Translations under genes and position numbers: made by a program
Source: Phytophthora quininea
Taxonomy: Eukaryota; Oomycota; Peronosporomycetes; Peronosporales; Peronosporaceae
Length of the DNA stretch: 64,000 nt
NCBI GenBank assembly: GCA_011947345.1
Contig: JAAVTG010000793.1
Span: forward strand, 62,001 to 126,000
Direction of reading: 5' to 3'
Notes under the pieces: model-generated
The model's database searches: none
What the model was told of the DNA's origin: nothing
What the model saw: the letters and a program-made list of their open reading frames with translations, nothing else
Shown: positions 44,058 to 55,235 of the stretch, piece after piece
Layout: every line of letters starts with the position of its first letter
How positions within the stretch are numbered: the first letter of the stretch is position 1

Positions 44058-44547
44058 GGGGGTTAGTACAGCTCAAGACAGGGGTATACTCGTTGGAGGC
44101 CCGAGGGGAATTAACACCGCCACAGTTCTTCGTGGCGGGCGACAACCCTGCTAGCCGCACCGTGTTCAGCACGACCCTCAATACACCCTCCTGGGCGGTC
44201 ACTGGGCACTGACACGCGTCGGCGAGTTTTGCGTCGCCGAAGCCAGTCATTCGTGCCGGCGTATTTACTTTTTTCGAGTTTTTACGGAACTATGTACAAT
44301 TTGTATAAGCATACTCATTTCAGCATTTCCCAGGAGGTAACTTGAGTTTTGTATTCATACAAACTACTAGTGTGCGTCGGAAAGGTCGGCGGTCCGATAA
44401 ATTTTGGTATGGCGGTACGCTGGAAATGATGTTTTCAACACTAAAATTTGAAGCACTGGCTGCCAGCCTGCCAGAGACAACAGCGTGCACTCCTAGAATC
44501 TCCAGCAACCGAGCAAGTAGTCTTAAGGGGTTCCTCTCCAATCTCTC

Positions 44548-46533
44548 ATGTCCACCAACGACGCACCTGCCTCCCCTGCCTCACCAGCTGCGCCCAGGGC
44601 CTCGTCGAGTGCTCGCTCGACCATTGAGACGCCTCGTCTCAACGACTGCGTCGTTGACATGACCGTTGACGTGACAGCAGACGAGACTCCCAGGCCGTCT
44701 CGTCTCCACGATCCGCGGCGGTGCCGCTGGGCCACCCAACTCGACGCGCTCCGAAGCGGAAGCCGGCAGCGTCATCTACCGGCGCGAAGGGCAAGAAGCG
44801 CCTGACGCGCGCCTCGGCGACGAGCACGACCAGCTCTACGGATGAGCCTAGTGCAGCTGCAGCAAAGGAGGCTTCGACCAATGGTGGCTCCGAGCCTGAG
44901 GTACCTGCCCTACCCAGGGCGGTAGCCCAGCCCGCAATCACGCGCGCTGCACTTGCGCCGGTGTCTGGTTCACTGTCGTCCGGAGCCGAGGCGGGGGCCA
45001 ACTTCCCCGAAGTCGTGCGCACCGAGGGTACGGCCGGCGCGTCCACCTCGGTGCATCAGGCTCTCCAACCGTTGTGCGACGGTGAATCCGGCTCCAGTCA
45101 ACCTCCAGCGCGTCACGAGCCGTTCAACTTGAACGAGTTCCTGGCCGGCTTTCAGCCTGGGGGTTCCAGCGGGGCTGCACGCGTCACAGGCGCTCACGCC
45201 CATGCACCAGCACAGGCCGACCCCAGTGCTTCGGCTGTGCTCGCCGAGTTGCAGTCACTTCGGGAGGAGGTAGAGCGCTTGAGACGGCAAGCCTCGGCTT
45301 CAGCGTCGGACAGCCTCGCTACAACAACAACTACCACTATTACCGCGGCTGCCACTACGGCACCGAATCGGGTCGGAGCGCTACCGGACCGCGCTGTGCT
45401 CGGCCTCACGAGCGGCAGCTTTCCTGTCGAAGCGAAGCGAGCGAAGGGGGACTATCAGCCCCTTCAAGTGCATGCCCTCGCGGTTGGGCGAATGTTCAAG
45501 GACTTCGGAAACGGTAAGACCTCGTCGGCAATGACGTTCGTGCTAATGCTGCGGGAGGCGGACTGTGTGTGTTTCAGGACTACCCCAGCCGTCCTGATGG
45601 CCGTGTTCAGCGGCCGGCTGGGTGCACGGGGACTCACAATCCTGCATTTCCGAGTCGAAAACGAGGATGATCTGCTAGAGGTGGGTTCATCGAACAGTAA
45701 CTTCACGAGCGATTTCTCGCCGTCGGCAACGCTGCCCCGAGCGCCAACAAAGTGCACTTCTTACGACGACATATCGAACGGCCTCCATGGACTGGAGATG
45801 ATGGGCATCGAGCTGTGGTTCCACCACATGCATGCGCTCATCGAGCGCTTGCAGCTCTTCGTGACCCGGAACCGGAAGGCGGATCCACGGCACACTCCTG
45901 GGCGAGTGCACCTCACGCTGCTTTATGTGAACAAGTGGCTGGGAGCGGCCCTTGGCTGTCTGCAGCTTGACAGTCCCCAGTGGTGGCACCGTTTCTGCGA
46001 GGTGGTCGATAACATCGATTACTACGCTAAGGACTGATCAATGACGCTCGTTAACACGTTGCTTAGCACTCCGCAGCTCACGCCCGCCTCCCGCGGTGTG
46101 CAGGGTTTGACTCGTGGTGGCTCCGACGGATACCCTGGTCAGCAACGCGGCGTCCCCGACGACATTCGTGCACTGATCCCAACCAACCGCTACGGGCAAG
46201 TCCCATGCCTCCGCAACCTGGGCGGGGCCGAGTGCTCTGGAGGCTCGCAATCGCTGTGGCCACCCGGACCGCGTGCACAATTGGCGTGAACATGTGCCGC
46301 GACGCTTACGCGAGTGGGTTGACCATACTTATCGACTCGAGCGGTTGGATCGTGAGCGCAAGGAGCGGGACCGTCGGTACACCAACCGTCACGACAACGA
46401 GCACCGGCGTGTGGAGTGCGACTATCGCGGACGTCGCGGCTCGGACCGAGAGAAACCTCGTGGAGGGGAAACTCGTGGCTCGGGACGTGACGAGTTCCGC
46501 AGCCGGGATGACCGCCGAGGCGATCGAGCCTGA
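44548..46533 (+). pseudogene. Gag of the YR retrotransposon
   Basis: ATG at 44548 (MSTNDAPASPASPAAPRASS), a frame change near 44715, then a long frame to 46037 with an Ala/Ser-rich basic region, a coiled segment (SLREEVERLRRQ) and the capsid-like core (MFKDFGNGKTSSAMTF...). After another change it ends in a CCCH-like cysteine group near 46190-46270 and an Arg/Asp/Glu-rich tail (46273-46533). The CCCH group parallels that of the relic at 890-960. Two frame breaks. Confidence 0.65.
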
Positions 46534-46671
46534 GGTAGCCGAGGTGATGCTGACTCATCGTCACTTCGGTCAACTGCGCGGGGTAACTTAGCAAATACAG
46601 GCTATTCTTCATCCTGCCATCCAAATGAGTCGGAAGCCCATGTAGCCTCTCCGCGGCTGGAAACACGCGAA

Positions 46672-48283
46672 TTGGATAGGGCTTCTCAGCCAAGGGCCAT
46701 ACAGCCACGCAACACGGATAAGGTTTTTCAGCAAAGAGCCATACAGCCATTCGCAACGAATACGAACCTCCGACCATCGGCCGGGTCGCCGTGCGTAGCG
46801 ACGGCGGGACCAACTCCAGCGTCTGCTACGCGGACTGATCAGCCCACACCGTCAGGGCCGGACCCACTGACGCGGCGAAGCAGCATCTGGGGCACTGGCG
46901 GCATTCCAAGTGAGCGCGACAAATTTCCGGTGGTTGATGTAGCCGGCGGCTATTTGCCGACAGCACCTGGAGCCGACCAACTCGCTATCACCGCACGCTC
47001 CATGCGGGTCGCAGCCGCAAGCAATGTCCTCGCACTCCCGGTGGCGGCGGACAAGGGCGTCCGACCGGTTATACGACATGTTGTGCAACCCACGACGGCG
47101 TCCTTGCTGATGCGAAACGCTGCTGGGCGGTCCAGTTGTCTGCGTCACCTGCGGCGACGTACACTGGACCGAGCAATGTCGCGGCACGGCCTTGCCCTTC
47201 CTCCGCCTGGATTCCCCACCTGTGCCGGTTCGGGACCAAGCACCAAGTTTCTACTGGATGTTCCCCTCAAACGGGTTCTATCCGAGTTTATCCGCCGTAC
47301 ACAGGTGCCGTTAGCGCAGTTCGTCGAGCTGGTGCGGGGCCAGTCAGCCGACCATTATCGCCCGAACAAGCACATCGTGCCCAATGTCGTTTCCTCTTTG
47401 TGCGAGGGTTACCCCCAGCTAGATCGCCTCCAGCAGTATACCGCCGAAGGCGTCCGACTCCATCTTACCCGGCCACTCCAGAAACAGTTGTCGCCGCCCC
47501 GCAATCACGGGTCCGCCACCGATCGACTCAATGTTCTTCGGAAGAACATTCGTAAAGAGCAAGACGCGGGTCGCTGTCTCGTTCTTGACCTGGATATCCT
47601 CCAGTTGTGGCCCGAGGTATTTATCAGCCCGTTCGGTGTCGTTGACAAAGGGGACGGTAATCCCCAAACCACCGGTCGCGTTATCCATGATCTCTCCTTC
47701 CCCGACGGGGATTCAGTGAATGACATTACGAACCAGAGTAGTATTCCGCCGGCCGAGTACCGCCATTGCGACGCCGTTGCCTCGGAGATTGATCGTCTTA
47801 AGGATGAGGATACAGATACCCCCGTCAAACTCATGGCGGGTGACGTGGCCTCCGCATTTCGCAACGTGAGCATCCACAGCGACAGTGTCTACGCGTTTGC
47901 TGGCCACCTCCCGGAGGACGACGCCCTCATCATCGAACTTTCCGCCCCTTCGGTTGGACGGATCACCTGGTGTATACGAAAACTTCGGCGGTGGCATTGC
48001 CCATGCCCACGGTCGCCATTTCAACTCCATTTCTCCGTCGGGTTTCTTCAACTATCACTGGGTTGACGACCACATCAACGTGGCCCGAGATATCGGCTCG
48101 AACTGTACCGACATTGACAGATCGCTGCGGTTCGTTATGACAGCCCTCCTGGGCAATGAAGCTGTCAACGAGGACAAGTTCACCCCTGGGCGTCCAGCTG
48201 CACAGTACTTGGTCTCCACTTCGATGCAATTCGCGGTCGGGTGTCCATGCCCGCTGCCAAAATTGATAAGGCGCGAGCCCTAG
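46672..48283 (+). pseudogene. Reverse transcriptase of the YR retrotransposon
   Basis: Open from 46672; RT motifs begin near 47590 (FISPFGVVDKGDGNP, then GRVIHDLSFPDG), GDVASAFRNV near 47838 (first catalytic Asp) and, after a frameshift near 47950, FNYHWVDDHINV near 48050 (the xxDD box with Val-Asp-Asp). The shift separates the first Asp from the VDD box, so the frame as read is not functional unless it is a sequence error. Confidence 0.75.
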
Positions 48284-49143
48284 TGGCCCAGGCGTTCCAC
48301 GCGCACGGGCTCTCGCGTAAGGAGTATCGCTCTCTTATGGGGAGCCTTCGTCACGTTGCCACGTGCATCCGGCCTGCACGCCCATTCCTGCAGCGGCTGC
48401 GCCGCCAGGAGTCACGGCTCAATCGGTTCCAGAGCGTTCGTGTCCCGGACAACATGAAACAGGATCTCGTGTGGTGGTGGCGCATTCTGCACGCACCGGA
48501 TCTCAATGGATTCCCACTCGCGTACTTCAATACGCTACCGGATCCGCATGTGCTGGTTGAAATGGATGCGAGCGATTATGGTCTGTGCGCCCTGGATACT
48601 CGGTCGTCGGCGGCCCTGACATACTCATTTTCGGCCGAGGAGCGCGGCCTGATAGCGGCTTTCAAATCTGGCGCCCCCAATGGGTTTGATATTAACTACC
48701 GCGAGTTGCTTTCCTGTGCATTCGCGGCGCGCACTTGGGGCCGTCGGTGGTCTCGCCTTCGCAGTTCCAACGATCAGCTGGTTCACGTCCGCTTCAACAT
48801 TGACAATACTTCGGCGGTAGCGTGGCAAAATCGCTTGCAATCGGGTAACCCTCGTGCCCAAGATATTATACGACTACTCGGCCACTACGAGACACTATTC
48901 GGCATCCGCTTTTCCGCACGTCACGTGGCCGGAGTTACTAACACGCGTGCTGACGCTGGATCCCGCCTCTCCGCTAACCCGATGTATGCTTTCCGGTATT
49001 CTTCGCTAACTCGTGGCTGGTCCCAGGTGTCCCCGTCGATCGACGCCGGTGGGCTCGCGATGATCTGGCACTCTATCTCCGACAGCACTCAGTTGCCGAC
49101 TCCACCTTCTCCAAGTACAGCTCCGCCCTGCGGAAGTGGGTAG
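48241..49143 (+). CDS. RNase H region of the YR retrotransposon
   Basis: A 300-codon frame overlapping the RT end. It has a connection segment (LSRKEYRSLMGSLRHVATCI, the thumb-like motif) and RNase H motifs MDASDYG, INYRELLS and DNTSAVAW, with HVAGVTNTRADAGSR at the C-terminus. It degrades RNA in RNA-DNA hybrids during reverse transcription. Probably one polyprotein with RT in the intact element. Confidence 0.75.
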   Translation: MSMPAAKIDKARALVAQAFHAHGLSRKEYRSLMGSLRHVATCIRPARPFLQRLRRQESRLNRFQSVRVPDNMKQDLVWWWRILHAPDLNGFPLAYFNTLPDPHVLVEMDASDYGLCALDTRSSAALTYSFSAEERGLIAAFKSGAPNGFDINYRELLSCAFAARTWGRRWSRLRSSNDQLVHVRFNIDNTSAVAWQNRLQSGNPRAQDIIRLLGHYETLFGIRFSARHVAGVTNTRADAGSRLSANPMYAFRYSSLTRGWSQVSPSIDAGGLAMIWHSISDSTQLPTPPSPSTAPPCGSG

Positions 49144-49175
49144 CTTGGGCTTCTCGTTCCGGTATCGATCCATGT

Positions 49176-50087
49176 TTGCATTGGCTTTTTGGTGGCTGCG
49201 CGCGTCCGGGCGATCTCCGATTTTGTCTTGCATGGTTTTCAACACGGTTTCGGCTCTGGTGGCCCCATCCGCAGCTCTACCATCGCTGCTACATTACACG
49301 GAGTGCGCCATTTTTCGCCGCCGCAGGTCATGACTTTCCGGCTACGCACCCACACATTGCAATGCTGCTCAAAGGGATCGGCCGTTTGGATGCGCCCCCG
49401 CGCCACAAGACCCCGTCTCAATCCGCTCTCGAGTTGTGCTTTCAGACCCTCAGCTTGGCCGACCCCGTGATCAGGCATTGTGGGGGGTGCCTCGCGTTTT
49501 TCTTCTTATTGCGGCGCTCGGAAATCGTGGCGATTACCAGCTCCAGTTTCAAGTGGTTTGCTCTCACAGCCGGTGACTTAATAGTGGTGGACCGATACGG
49601 AATGCCAACATTCTTGGCAGAACATGCCGATGCCGTGCACATCAGACTTCGGGGCTCGAAGACGAATCAACGGGGTGCCCCAACAAACCGCATGTTAAAG
49701 CGATTGGGCCACCGATTCCTATGCCCGGTTATCGGAGCTCTAATGCTACTCCAGGCGCATGGAGACTTACCCGCGTCGACCCCAGCGGCTGTTTTCATAG
49801 GTGCCAGCAAGACGCCGTCATGTATTTCGACGACTCACCTCACCTCTGCCATCAAGGCGGCAGCCAGTGCCGCCGGGGAGGATCCAGCAAGTTTTAGTTC
49901 GCACTCGTTGCGCGCTGGCGGAGCTACACACATGTATAGGGCGGGGATTGACACGCTTACGATCCAATTTCATGGACGCTGGGTGTCAGACACATACAAG
50001 GTGTACACGCGACTGTGCAAGGAATCAGTGGCAATGATTTCTGGACAACTCGTGGCCGGTGCCAAGGACGTCTCAATCCTGCACTGA
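49176..50087 (+). CDS. Tyrosine recombinase of the YR retrotransposon
   Basis: The frame carries a core-binding part and a full catalytic set: FFFLLRRSE (Arg), GSKTNQRG (Lys), SSHSLRAGG (H-x-x-R), FHGRW (His) and YKVYTR (Tyr). It integrates the circular cDNA without making target duplications. The start is uncertain; it is likely translated from the same or an overlapping RNA as the RNase H frame. Ends at TGA 50085-50087, on the first base of the 3' stem-loop. Confidence 0.85.
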   Translation: MHWLFGGCARPGDLRFCLAWFSTRFRLWWPHPQLYHRCYITRSAPFFAAAGHDFPATHPHIAMLLKGIGRLDAPPRHKTPSQSALELCFQTLSLADPVIRHCGGCLAFFFLLRRSEIVAITSSSFKWFALTAGDLIVVDRYGMPTFLAEHADAVHIRLRGSKTNQRGAPTNRMLKRLGHRFLCPVIGALMLLQAHGDLPASTPAAVFIGASKTPSCISTTHLTSAIKAAASAAGEDPASFSSHSLRAGGATHMYRAGIDTLTIQFHGRWVSDTYKVYTRLCKESVAMISGQLVAGAKDVSILH

Positions 50088-50161
50088 GGTACATCGTCGC
50101 TGCCGCGAAATTGGGGCTCTCATCCCTTCACGGATTGAGCTCTCGGCAGCTAGATGTACCT
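50087..50161 (+). repeat. 3' bipartite stem-loop of the YR retrotransposon
   Basis: aggtacatc (50087-50095) pairs with gatgtacct (50153-50161) and ctgccg (50100-50105) with cggcag (50144-50149). The stem overlaps the recombinase stop codon. It may be a terminator or a replication signal. Confidence 0.6.
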
Positions 50162-50217
50162 AACTAATGAAGAGTCGTTGACCCCATAAGTGTGGAAATG
50201 GTCCTTTCCATCGTTTG

Positions 50218-50391
50218 AAACATCAAAGAGGTTGCGAAGGATTTTGGTATCATCGTCGCAGTCAAAAGCGGAAACGATCGAGAGACGATCATCGCCCAGA
50301 TGGGGGTCAAGCCCACACACACTAATGAGAAGGGCACCGCGACCTACGACCCGAATGGTCCACGTTTGCAGCAGGTTGATCGAAGTGTTTG
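50218..50391 (+). pseudogene. RxLR-type effector C-terminal relic
   Basis: Reads VAVKSGNDRETIIAQMGVKP and then a YDPNGPR stretch, the same MGVKP-x-Y-DP pattern as the ends of effector relics at 34.4, 53.4, 54.5 and 55.0 kb. No signal peptide or RxLR before it. Confidence 0.5.
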
Positions 50392-50439
50392 ATCTGCACT
50401 ACATGGACGCCTGCGACATCTTCTGAGCTAATTTACTGC

Positions 50440-50790
50440 CCCGGTCGGCGCGACTGCAGCGGACTGTACATGTCCACACGTTCGCGAGTCGATTAAAACG
50501 TAACGAAGAGCAAACAGCCAGCAAATCTGTTTTCCATCTGAGCCCACACATTTTATGGCTGCAATATTAAAAGTCAATCCTGTCCCGTCTAAATCGCTTT
50601 GATTTTGCTCTTCAAATACTGTACCGACTTCCCTTTGTCATGGCATACTATTTGTCAAGGCACAAACCACCGATCTGGTCAATCAGGAGCCATAAAGGTG
50701 CATGCGGGAAGAAACAGCGTGCATCCTTTGTCACCGCATACAGCACACTGCAGGCGATCCCAGCCATCCAGTTGTTAGTCTGTCATTCGC
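50440..50790. other. No supported gene
   Basis: Spacer before the pogo-type relic; nothing recognised. Confidence 0.4.
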
Positions 50791-52398
50791 ATGGCAGAAC
50801 CGCAGAAGAGACGACCAAAAGGACGACCTCGCCTGCCTGGCGGCCAAGGTTGACAAGAACCGACGAACCAGACAGAATCGTACCCCGCTGACGAGAAACT
50901 TCGTGTCTTGAACCACCTCAAAGAGTTTGGGGACATCAGGCGTACTATGACTCTTTTTACCCTAAGCTAGCAGACTCAAAGTATCACAGTCGCAGAACGC
51001 TAATCTTGTCATGGGGTCGAAAGCGTCGCAAGATCGCAGCCAGTCAGGTGGCGCAGCAAAGAGGAAGACGCGCAAAATGGGCCTGGAAACCGCACTATCT
51101 GGTGATGAAGAGCTGTCATTAGTTAAATGGGTAAATGAAATGCGTGAAGAAGGCGTTCCAGTTACCCCGACAATGCTGCGCATCCAGGCCCTTGAAGTTG
51201 CAAAGGCCTCGAATAAAACGTTTTTAAAGCTTCGTGGAGCTGGCAAAAGCGCTTCAAGTTGCGCCACCGCTTTTCACTTCGGTGCAAGACATGACAAGGC
51301 CAAATTCGACCCCAGAACTCGCGAAAATTGCTGAGGACTTCGCAAAAGCGGTCAAGGAAAAAGCTCAGGAGATTGGGGCAACGCGCATATTCAATGCTGA
51401 TCAGACTGGTACGATTTTCATTTTATTTGTAATTCGATTGGTAACTAGTGGGCTAACGTACGTGTTCATGTACTCTTAACTAGCTGCTTGCTTCGAATAT
51501 CTCCCAAAAACACTGCACAGGACGGGTATCAAAACCGTTTGGGTGCGGTGCGGCGGCAAGTCGAAAGACCGCGCCACGGTCATGATCCTTGGTGATTCGA
51601 CTGGGAAAAAGTACGCGCCGTTCGTCGTTTTTAAGGTGCGCCCATCTTCGGTGGGGGAACGGCGCGGAGAGAACCACGAGGCACGCCACGGATTCAGCAC
51701 CAATATGTGGCGAAAAGATGCTTCGCCTGCGCAAGTTGACTTCGGTATGCAGGTGTACGCAAACGCAAAAGGAAAGTTTTGACGAAGCTAATATTTTTTC
51801 AAATAATCCTAACATAGTTTAATGATTTAGGCTGGTGGAATAGCTATCTGACTATTCAGCGGTTAACGTTTCATTTTGCTGATCGCCCACAGCCGCGTGA
51901 GCCGGTGCTGCTGTTACTCGATGACTTTTCTGAACACTGGTCCAAGGGAGTCACCGAGTATGCTGAAGCAATTGACGTCACGCTGATGAAGGTCCCGCCA
52001 AACGCTACGTCGGTGTGTCGGCCGGCCGACGCCACTTGGAACGGCCCGCTCAAAACACGACTGCGAAATCTTTGGATTCATGACCTACGAGTGCAACTAC
52101 AAACCCGTACACCTGGTGTCCCTTTCAAGTTGTAGCCCCAGATCGTAATACTTTGTGCAGCTGGGTCAACGATGCGTGGATGAAGACTACATCGGAAACC
52201 GTAGTCGGCGGCTTTAAAAAATGCGATCTGCTACATGACTGGGGTGGTGAACAGTTGGGCGAAGTGGTTGAAGTGGAGGATGCACCAGATATTGTGGAAG
52301 AAGCCAAGCGAACGAAACAAGTCGACGAGGTGCTAGGAGAATTTAGTTTGGATGAAGAATTCGACGATGTTTTTCGAGCTGTGGCATTGCATGACTAG
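50791..52398 (+). pseudogene. pogo/Tigger-type DDE transposase relic (copy B)
   Basis: Starts MAEPQKRRPKGRPRLPGG with a quick stop, then ADEKLRVLNHLKEFGDIRRT in another frame. The DNA-binding part is 51011-51230, NADQT (first Asp) at about 51395, a 75-base intron at 51409-51483, FEYLPKT, KDRATVMILGDSTGKKYAPF, then LLLLDDFSEHW (second Asp) at about 51910 and PPNATSVCRPADATWNGPLK (third Asp). The C-terminal WVNDAWMKTTSETVVGGFKK lies at 52160-52220. Broken by an early stop and several frame changes. It keeps the C-terminus that copy A lost. Confidence 0.8.
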
Positions 52399-52503
52399 AA
52401 AATATAGCAGCGTTTTGCGCTTTGTTTGCCTTTTCATTATTTGTGCGCCACGAGCACTCACAACCCCATTTAGCCGAGCCACCGAATTTCTGGTCGCTGC
52501 ATG

Positions 52504-52956
52504 TCACATCAGGTGTGTGCCATGACAAAGGGAAGTCGGTACTTGCCTTTCAGACGGTTCGAAGAGCTGGCGATGCCTCTCTCCGGATTCGCCGCTGACA
52601 GCAACACGAAGCGACCTTAGACCAGCAGCTCCAGGGCCCTGGTGGTCCAGTGGGTTGTGTATACAACTCACAAAGTTCATCCCTCCGGTTGGGGTCGAGT
52701 CCCTGCGGGGCTGCCGGGCCGAGGGCCTACAGAAAACATCCAGAAGAAAGGAAATGATTAACTTCACATTCAAATATCTCATTCAAATTCAATCAGCATT
52801 CAACAGATCAGATTTCAGAATAGCAAATACCCCCAACCATTAGAACAACCAGGAAACAAGTTAAGCATCTGAATCACCTCTTAGACCAGCAGCTCCACCG
52901 GACGTCGTCGTGAAGAGCGCAAGTATAGCGACAGTCAACAGGCAGAAAGCACGCAT
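52504..52956 (-). pseudogene. RxLR-type effector split by a SINE
   Basis: Minus strand. ATG at 52956 starts a signal peptide (MRAFCLLTVAILALFTTTSG) that runs into the SINE and stops at 52861. On the far side of the SINE the frame resumes with RSLR (about 52610) and an ESGER dEER-like motif, and ends at 52504. The RxLR therefore sits only a few residues after the signal peptide once the insertion is discounted, as normal for the family. The C-terminal part is short and has no known domain. Confidence 0.7.
52634..52879 (+). mobile_element. tRNA-derived SINE-like insertion (246 bases)
   Basis: Flanked by an 18-base direct repeat, CTTAGACCAGCAGCTCCA, at 52616-52633 and 52880-52897. Such a long duplication is typical of LINE-driven retroposition. 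Near its 5' end are a TGGTCCAGTGGGT-like A box (52642) and a GGGTCGAGTCC B box (52692), a tRNA-like promoter. The 3' part is AT-rich with repeated ATTCAAA/ATTCAA words. Confidence 0.75.
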
Positions 52957-53011
52957 ACTGTAGTTCTCTACACATGGAGAATAGCAACCTGTCGAGGTAG
53001 TCTGCACTGTA

Positions 53012-53032
53012 TGCACCGAACAGGATCTGCCA
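53012..53032 (-). promoter_or_regulatory. Shared effector upstream motif
   Basis: On minus: TGGCAGATCCTGTTCGGTGC, 55 bases before the effector ATG at 52956. The same 20 bases occur at 63741 before the effector at 63890, and with one change at 59169 before the relic at 59330. Confidence 0.5.
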
Positions 53033-53111
53033 GCTCGCCTCGTTTCAGGCTCTCGAACGACATCGGCCAGGCGGTAATCATTTTGTTGAGAAAGAAATAC
53101 AATGACAGCTT

Positions 53112-53517
53112 TGAACATTCTATTCTATCTCTGTCTACCTCGTGGCGGTCTTTATGGCCGTGCTCCTCGCTACAGTTACTGCTGGGAATATTGCTCAACG
53201 CTCGCTCAGAGCTGCTGGAGACGACAACACCGAAGATCGAGGCCAACTTGATGGCTTGAAGAGCAACCTCGGAAGACTTAAGACCAAGATTAAAGAAACC
53301 AAGCTAATGCTAGCCGTGGAGGAAATAAAAAAAGGATTTCTACGTTTACAGAGTGATAAAAGAGGGTGAAGACCACGACGAAATCTTCGCCACTATGGGC
53401 GTCAAATTCACGCACGAAAACAAGGTCGGCAACAAATTTTACGACCCAAAGGACCCCGGTTGGCAGAGGTTTAACTTACTGTTCAAGCTCTACAACCTCA
53501 ACAACGGTATCCACTAA
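53112..53517 (+). pseudogene. RxLR effector relic
   Basis: A hydrophobic leader (YLVAVFMAVLLATVTAG) lacks an ATG at the expected place; the first in-frame ATG is 53154, inside the leader. RSLR and TEDR follow. The frame shifts in the A-run at about 53327, and the C-terminal frame reads VYRVIKEGEDHDEIFATMGV and a YDPKDPGWQRFNLLFKLYN stretch to a stop at 53517. Effector C-terminal pattern shared with 34.4 and 55.0 kb. Start loss plus one homopolymer frameshift. Confidence 0.75.
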
Positions 53518-53795
53518 ATACAGCAGGGTAATGAGCGCTCGGGGTTATCGATATAATGATACTTGCAGTAGTGCTGCCGTCATTTCTTGTTTCCTCCGAC
53601 TTTTTAACGACGACTCAGGGGGAACCAAGATCACCCAGATCGTCGGGGAGATTGTGGTGGTTCATAGGTCCTCTATTATTTGTTATCTCTAACTAATAGG
53701 TTCCTGATATCTCTGTAGGCTCTGCCTAATGCTTCCTGTTTGTTTCACTTTTGTCTTGGGATGCCGTGTTCCGTGTCGCTGGAGCTGTTGTTGAA

Positions 53796-54475
53796 TCATC
53801 TCCTGAGTTGGGCTGGAAGTGGTTGTGACCACTGTATCTCCTTGTCACCAAATTTCTGAATCAGCTTTATGACAGCCGATACATCTGTCTTCCTGCTGAT
53901 TGTCCATGACTCTGCATTTGCCTCCTTTAAGGCTCCTTCCGTGGCTGTCGCTGCCAATAGTTTCTTCTGAATTGGCTGTGCACTTCTCAAGTGAGCTTGA
54001 GCCGTTCCTAAACGTACTAATCTTAATAGTTGCTCTTTTGCTTGCTGCACCTTCTTGCGGACGATGCCGTTCAAACTAGGCTCATTTCCTGCTGTTCCGG
54101 CTGCGTGTGGATATTGCAAGTTCTTGTCGTATTCCCCAGCAATATCCAGCCCCCGGTCCAAGTCGTCCTTGAATGTGCTCGTTTACAATATATTTGAATA
54201 CCCTACTGCCGTAGGAATATCGGTCGTTCTCCCGGCTTGATGCGTTTGAGTACGCTATCGCATTGTGCCATAGCCCACCCCTTGTCAGCTGAACTTCGTG
54301 CATCAGATCTTGCTCTTACGATCGCTCCTAATTGAAATTCTGCTGCTCGTTTAACCAAACTTGCCGCTTTGTATATCGATTCTTCATCTCCATCAAAAAC
54401 TTCTCGATTCCGCATTCTCCACAGCAAAGATCGTCGGAGTGATTGAGGCAGGAAAATACCAAGACGCGATCCTTG
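53796..54475 (-). pseudogene. Oomycete-type hypothetical protein relic
   Basis: Minus frames 54430-54203 (MRNREVFDGDEESIYKAASL) and 54161-53796 (EYDKNLQYPHAAGTAGNEPS, then QQAKEQLLRLVRLGTAQAHL) form one helical protein with a frame change near 54200. It lacks a start, because the upstream side is replaced by an effector relic on plus. Function unknown to me. Confidence 0.45.
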
Positions 54476-54600
54476 TGAACATGGGGTGAAACCGGGAATT
54501 ATTTTTGACAACGACAAGCAGCACAAGTACAAGGACCCGGGCTGGAAGCGTTTCCAGGATCGACGTATGTTAGCAACAACTGAGCAAAGCATCGGGTTCG
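54476..54600 (+). pseudogene. RxLR-type effector C-terminal relic
   Basis: Reads GVKPGIIFDNDKQHKYKDPG and WKRFQD, the same C-terminal motif as the other effectors here. It abuts the minus-strand hypothetical relic, marking a rearrangement joint near 54476. Confidence 0.5.
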
Positions 54601-54890
54601 ACGAGATCGTAAATTGCGGGCTTGCTTCAAAATGTGTTGCAGCAGGCTGTTGGGATCACGCTTTGTTTATTGGCCAAACTAACAACATTCCGTAGTTGCG
54701 GGCAGCAAGAGCGATCGCAAAACAAAAGAAGGCTTTCATGAATTTATGGACGGAGGCCCCAGCAGCTTTCGCTTGCATATGTTTTTATCTTAGGAAATAG
54801 TCAAGCACCATTCCAGCCAGATCTTGCACATTGTGACCGCAGTTATTCAAGTTCGAGCTCCAACACTCGTTCGCATACAGAGAGAACGGC

Positions 54891-55235
54891 TCAATTAGCA
54901 TTCTTCTTGAAGTTAAGGGAGAGAACGCTGTCGTCGTAGCTCTGCACCAGCGGGTCCTTTGGGTCGTAAAACGTTTTGCCTTTCGCATCGATGAGCACCG
55001 GTTTAACACCCATCTTGGTGAAGATCGTGTCTTTGTCTTTGTCTTTGCCTTGCTTATCTCCCGGTTGATTTTCGCCTTGGCGGCTAGGAGCTTGGCCTTC
55101 ATACCGCTCACAACGTCTGTGATGCCTCTCTTCGGTATTGTTGTTGTCAGCGACTTGGAGGGATCGCTGCTCGACATTCTCAGCAAAAGTCGTCATGAAG
55201 AGCACGACAGCAAGCAGGAGGTGAAACGCGCGTAT
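54891..55235 (-). pseudogene. RxLR-type effector relic, start codon lost
   Basis: Minus strand: the leader RAFHLLLAVVLFMTTFAENV is preceded by ATA (55233-55235) where an ATG is expected. RSLQ (variant) and NTEER follow. Frame changes at about 55133 and 55045 separate a Lys-rich linker (MKAKLLAAKAKINREIS) from the C-terminus KMGVKPVLIDAKGKTFYDP, ending at 54891. Dead by start loss and frameshifts. Confidence 0.75.

Larger units (their letters stand above)
44290..50166 (+). mobile_element. YR retrotransposon (DIRS order, Ngaro-like)
   Basis: About 5.9 kb: Gag, reverse transcriptase, RNase H and tyrosine recombinase in this order, all on plus. No DDE integrase, protease or DAM-type methyltransferase was seen, which fits Ngaro-like elements. 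A bipartite stem-loop closes the 3' end (50087-50161). The element is nearly complete but has a few frame breaks. The 1-4.5 kb relic is a more decayed member of the same broad class. Confidence 0.75.
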
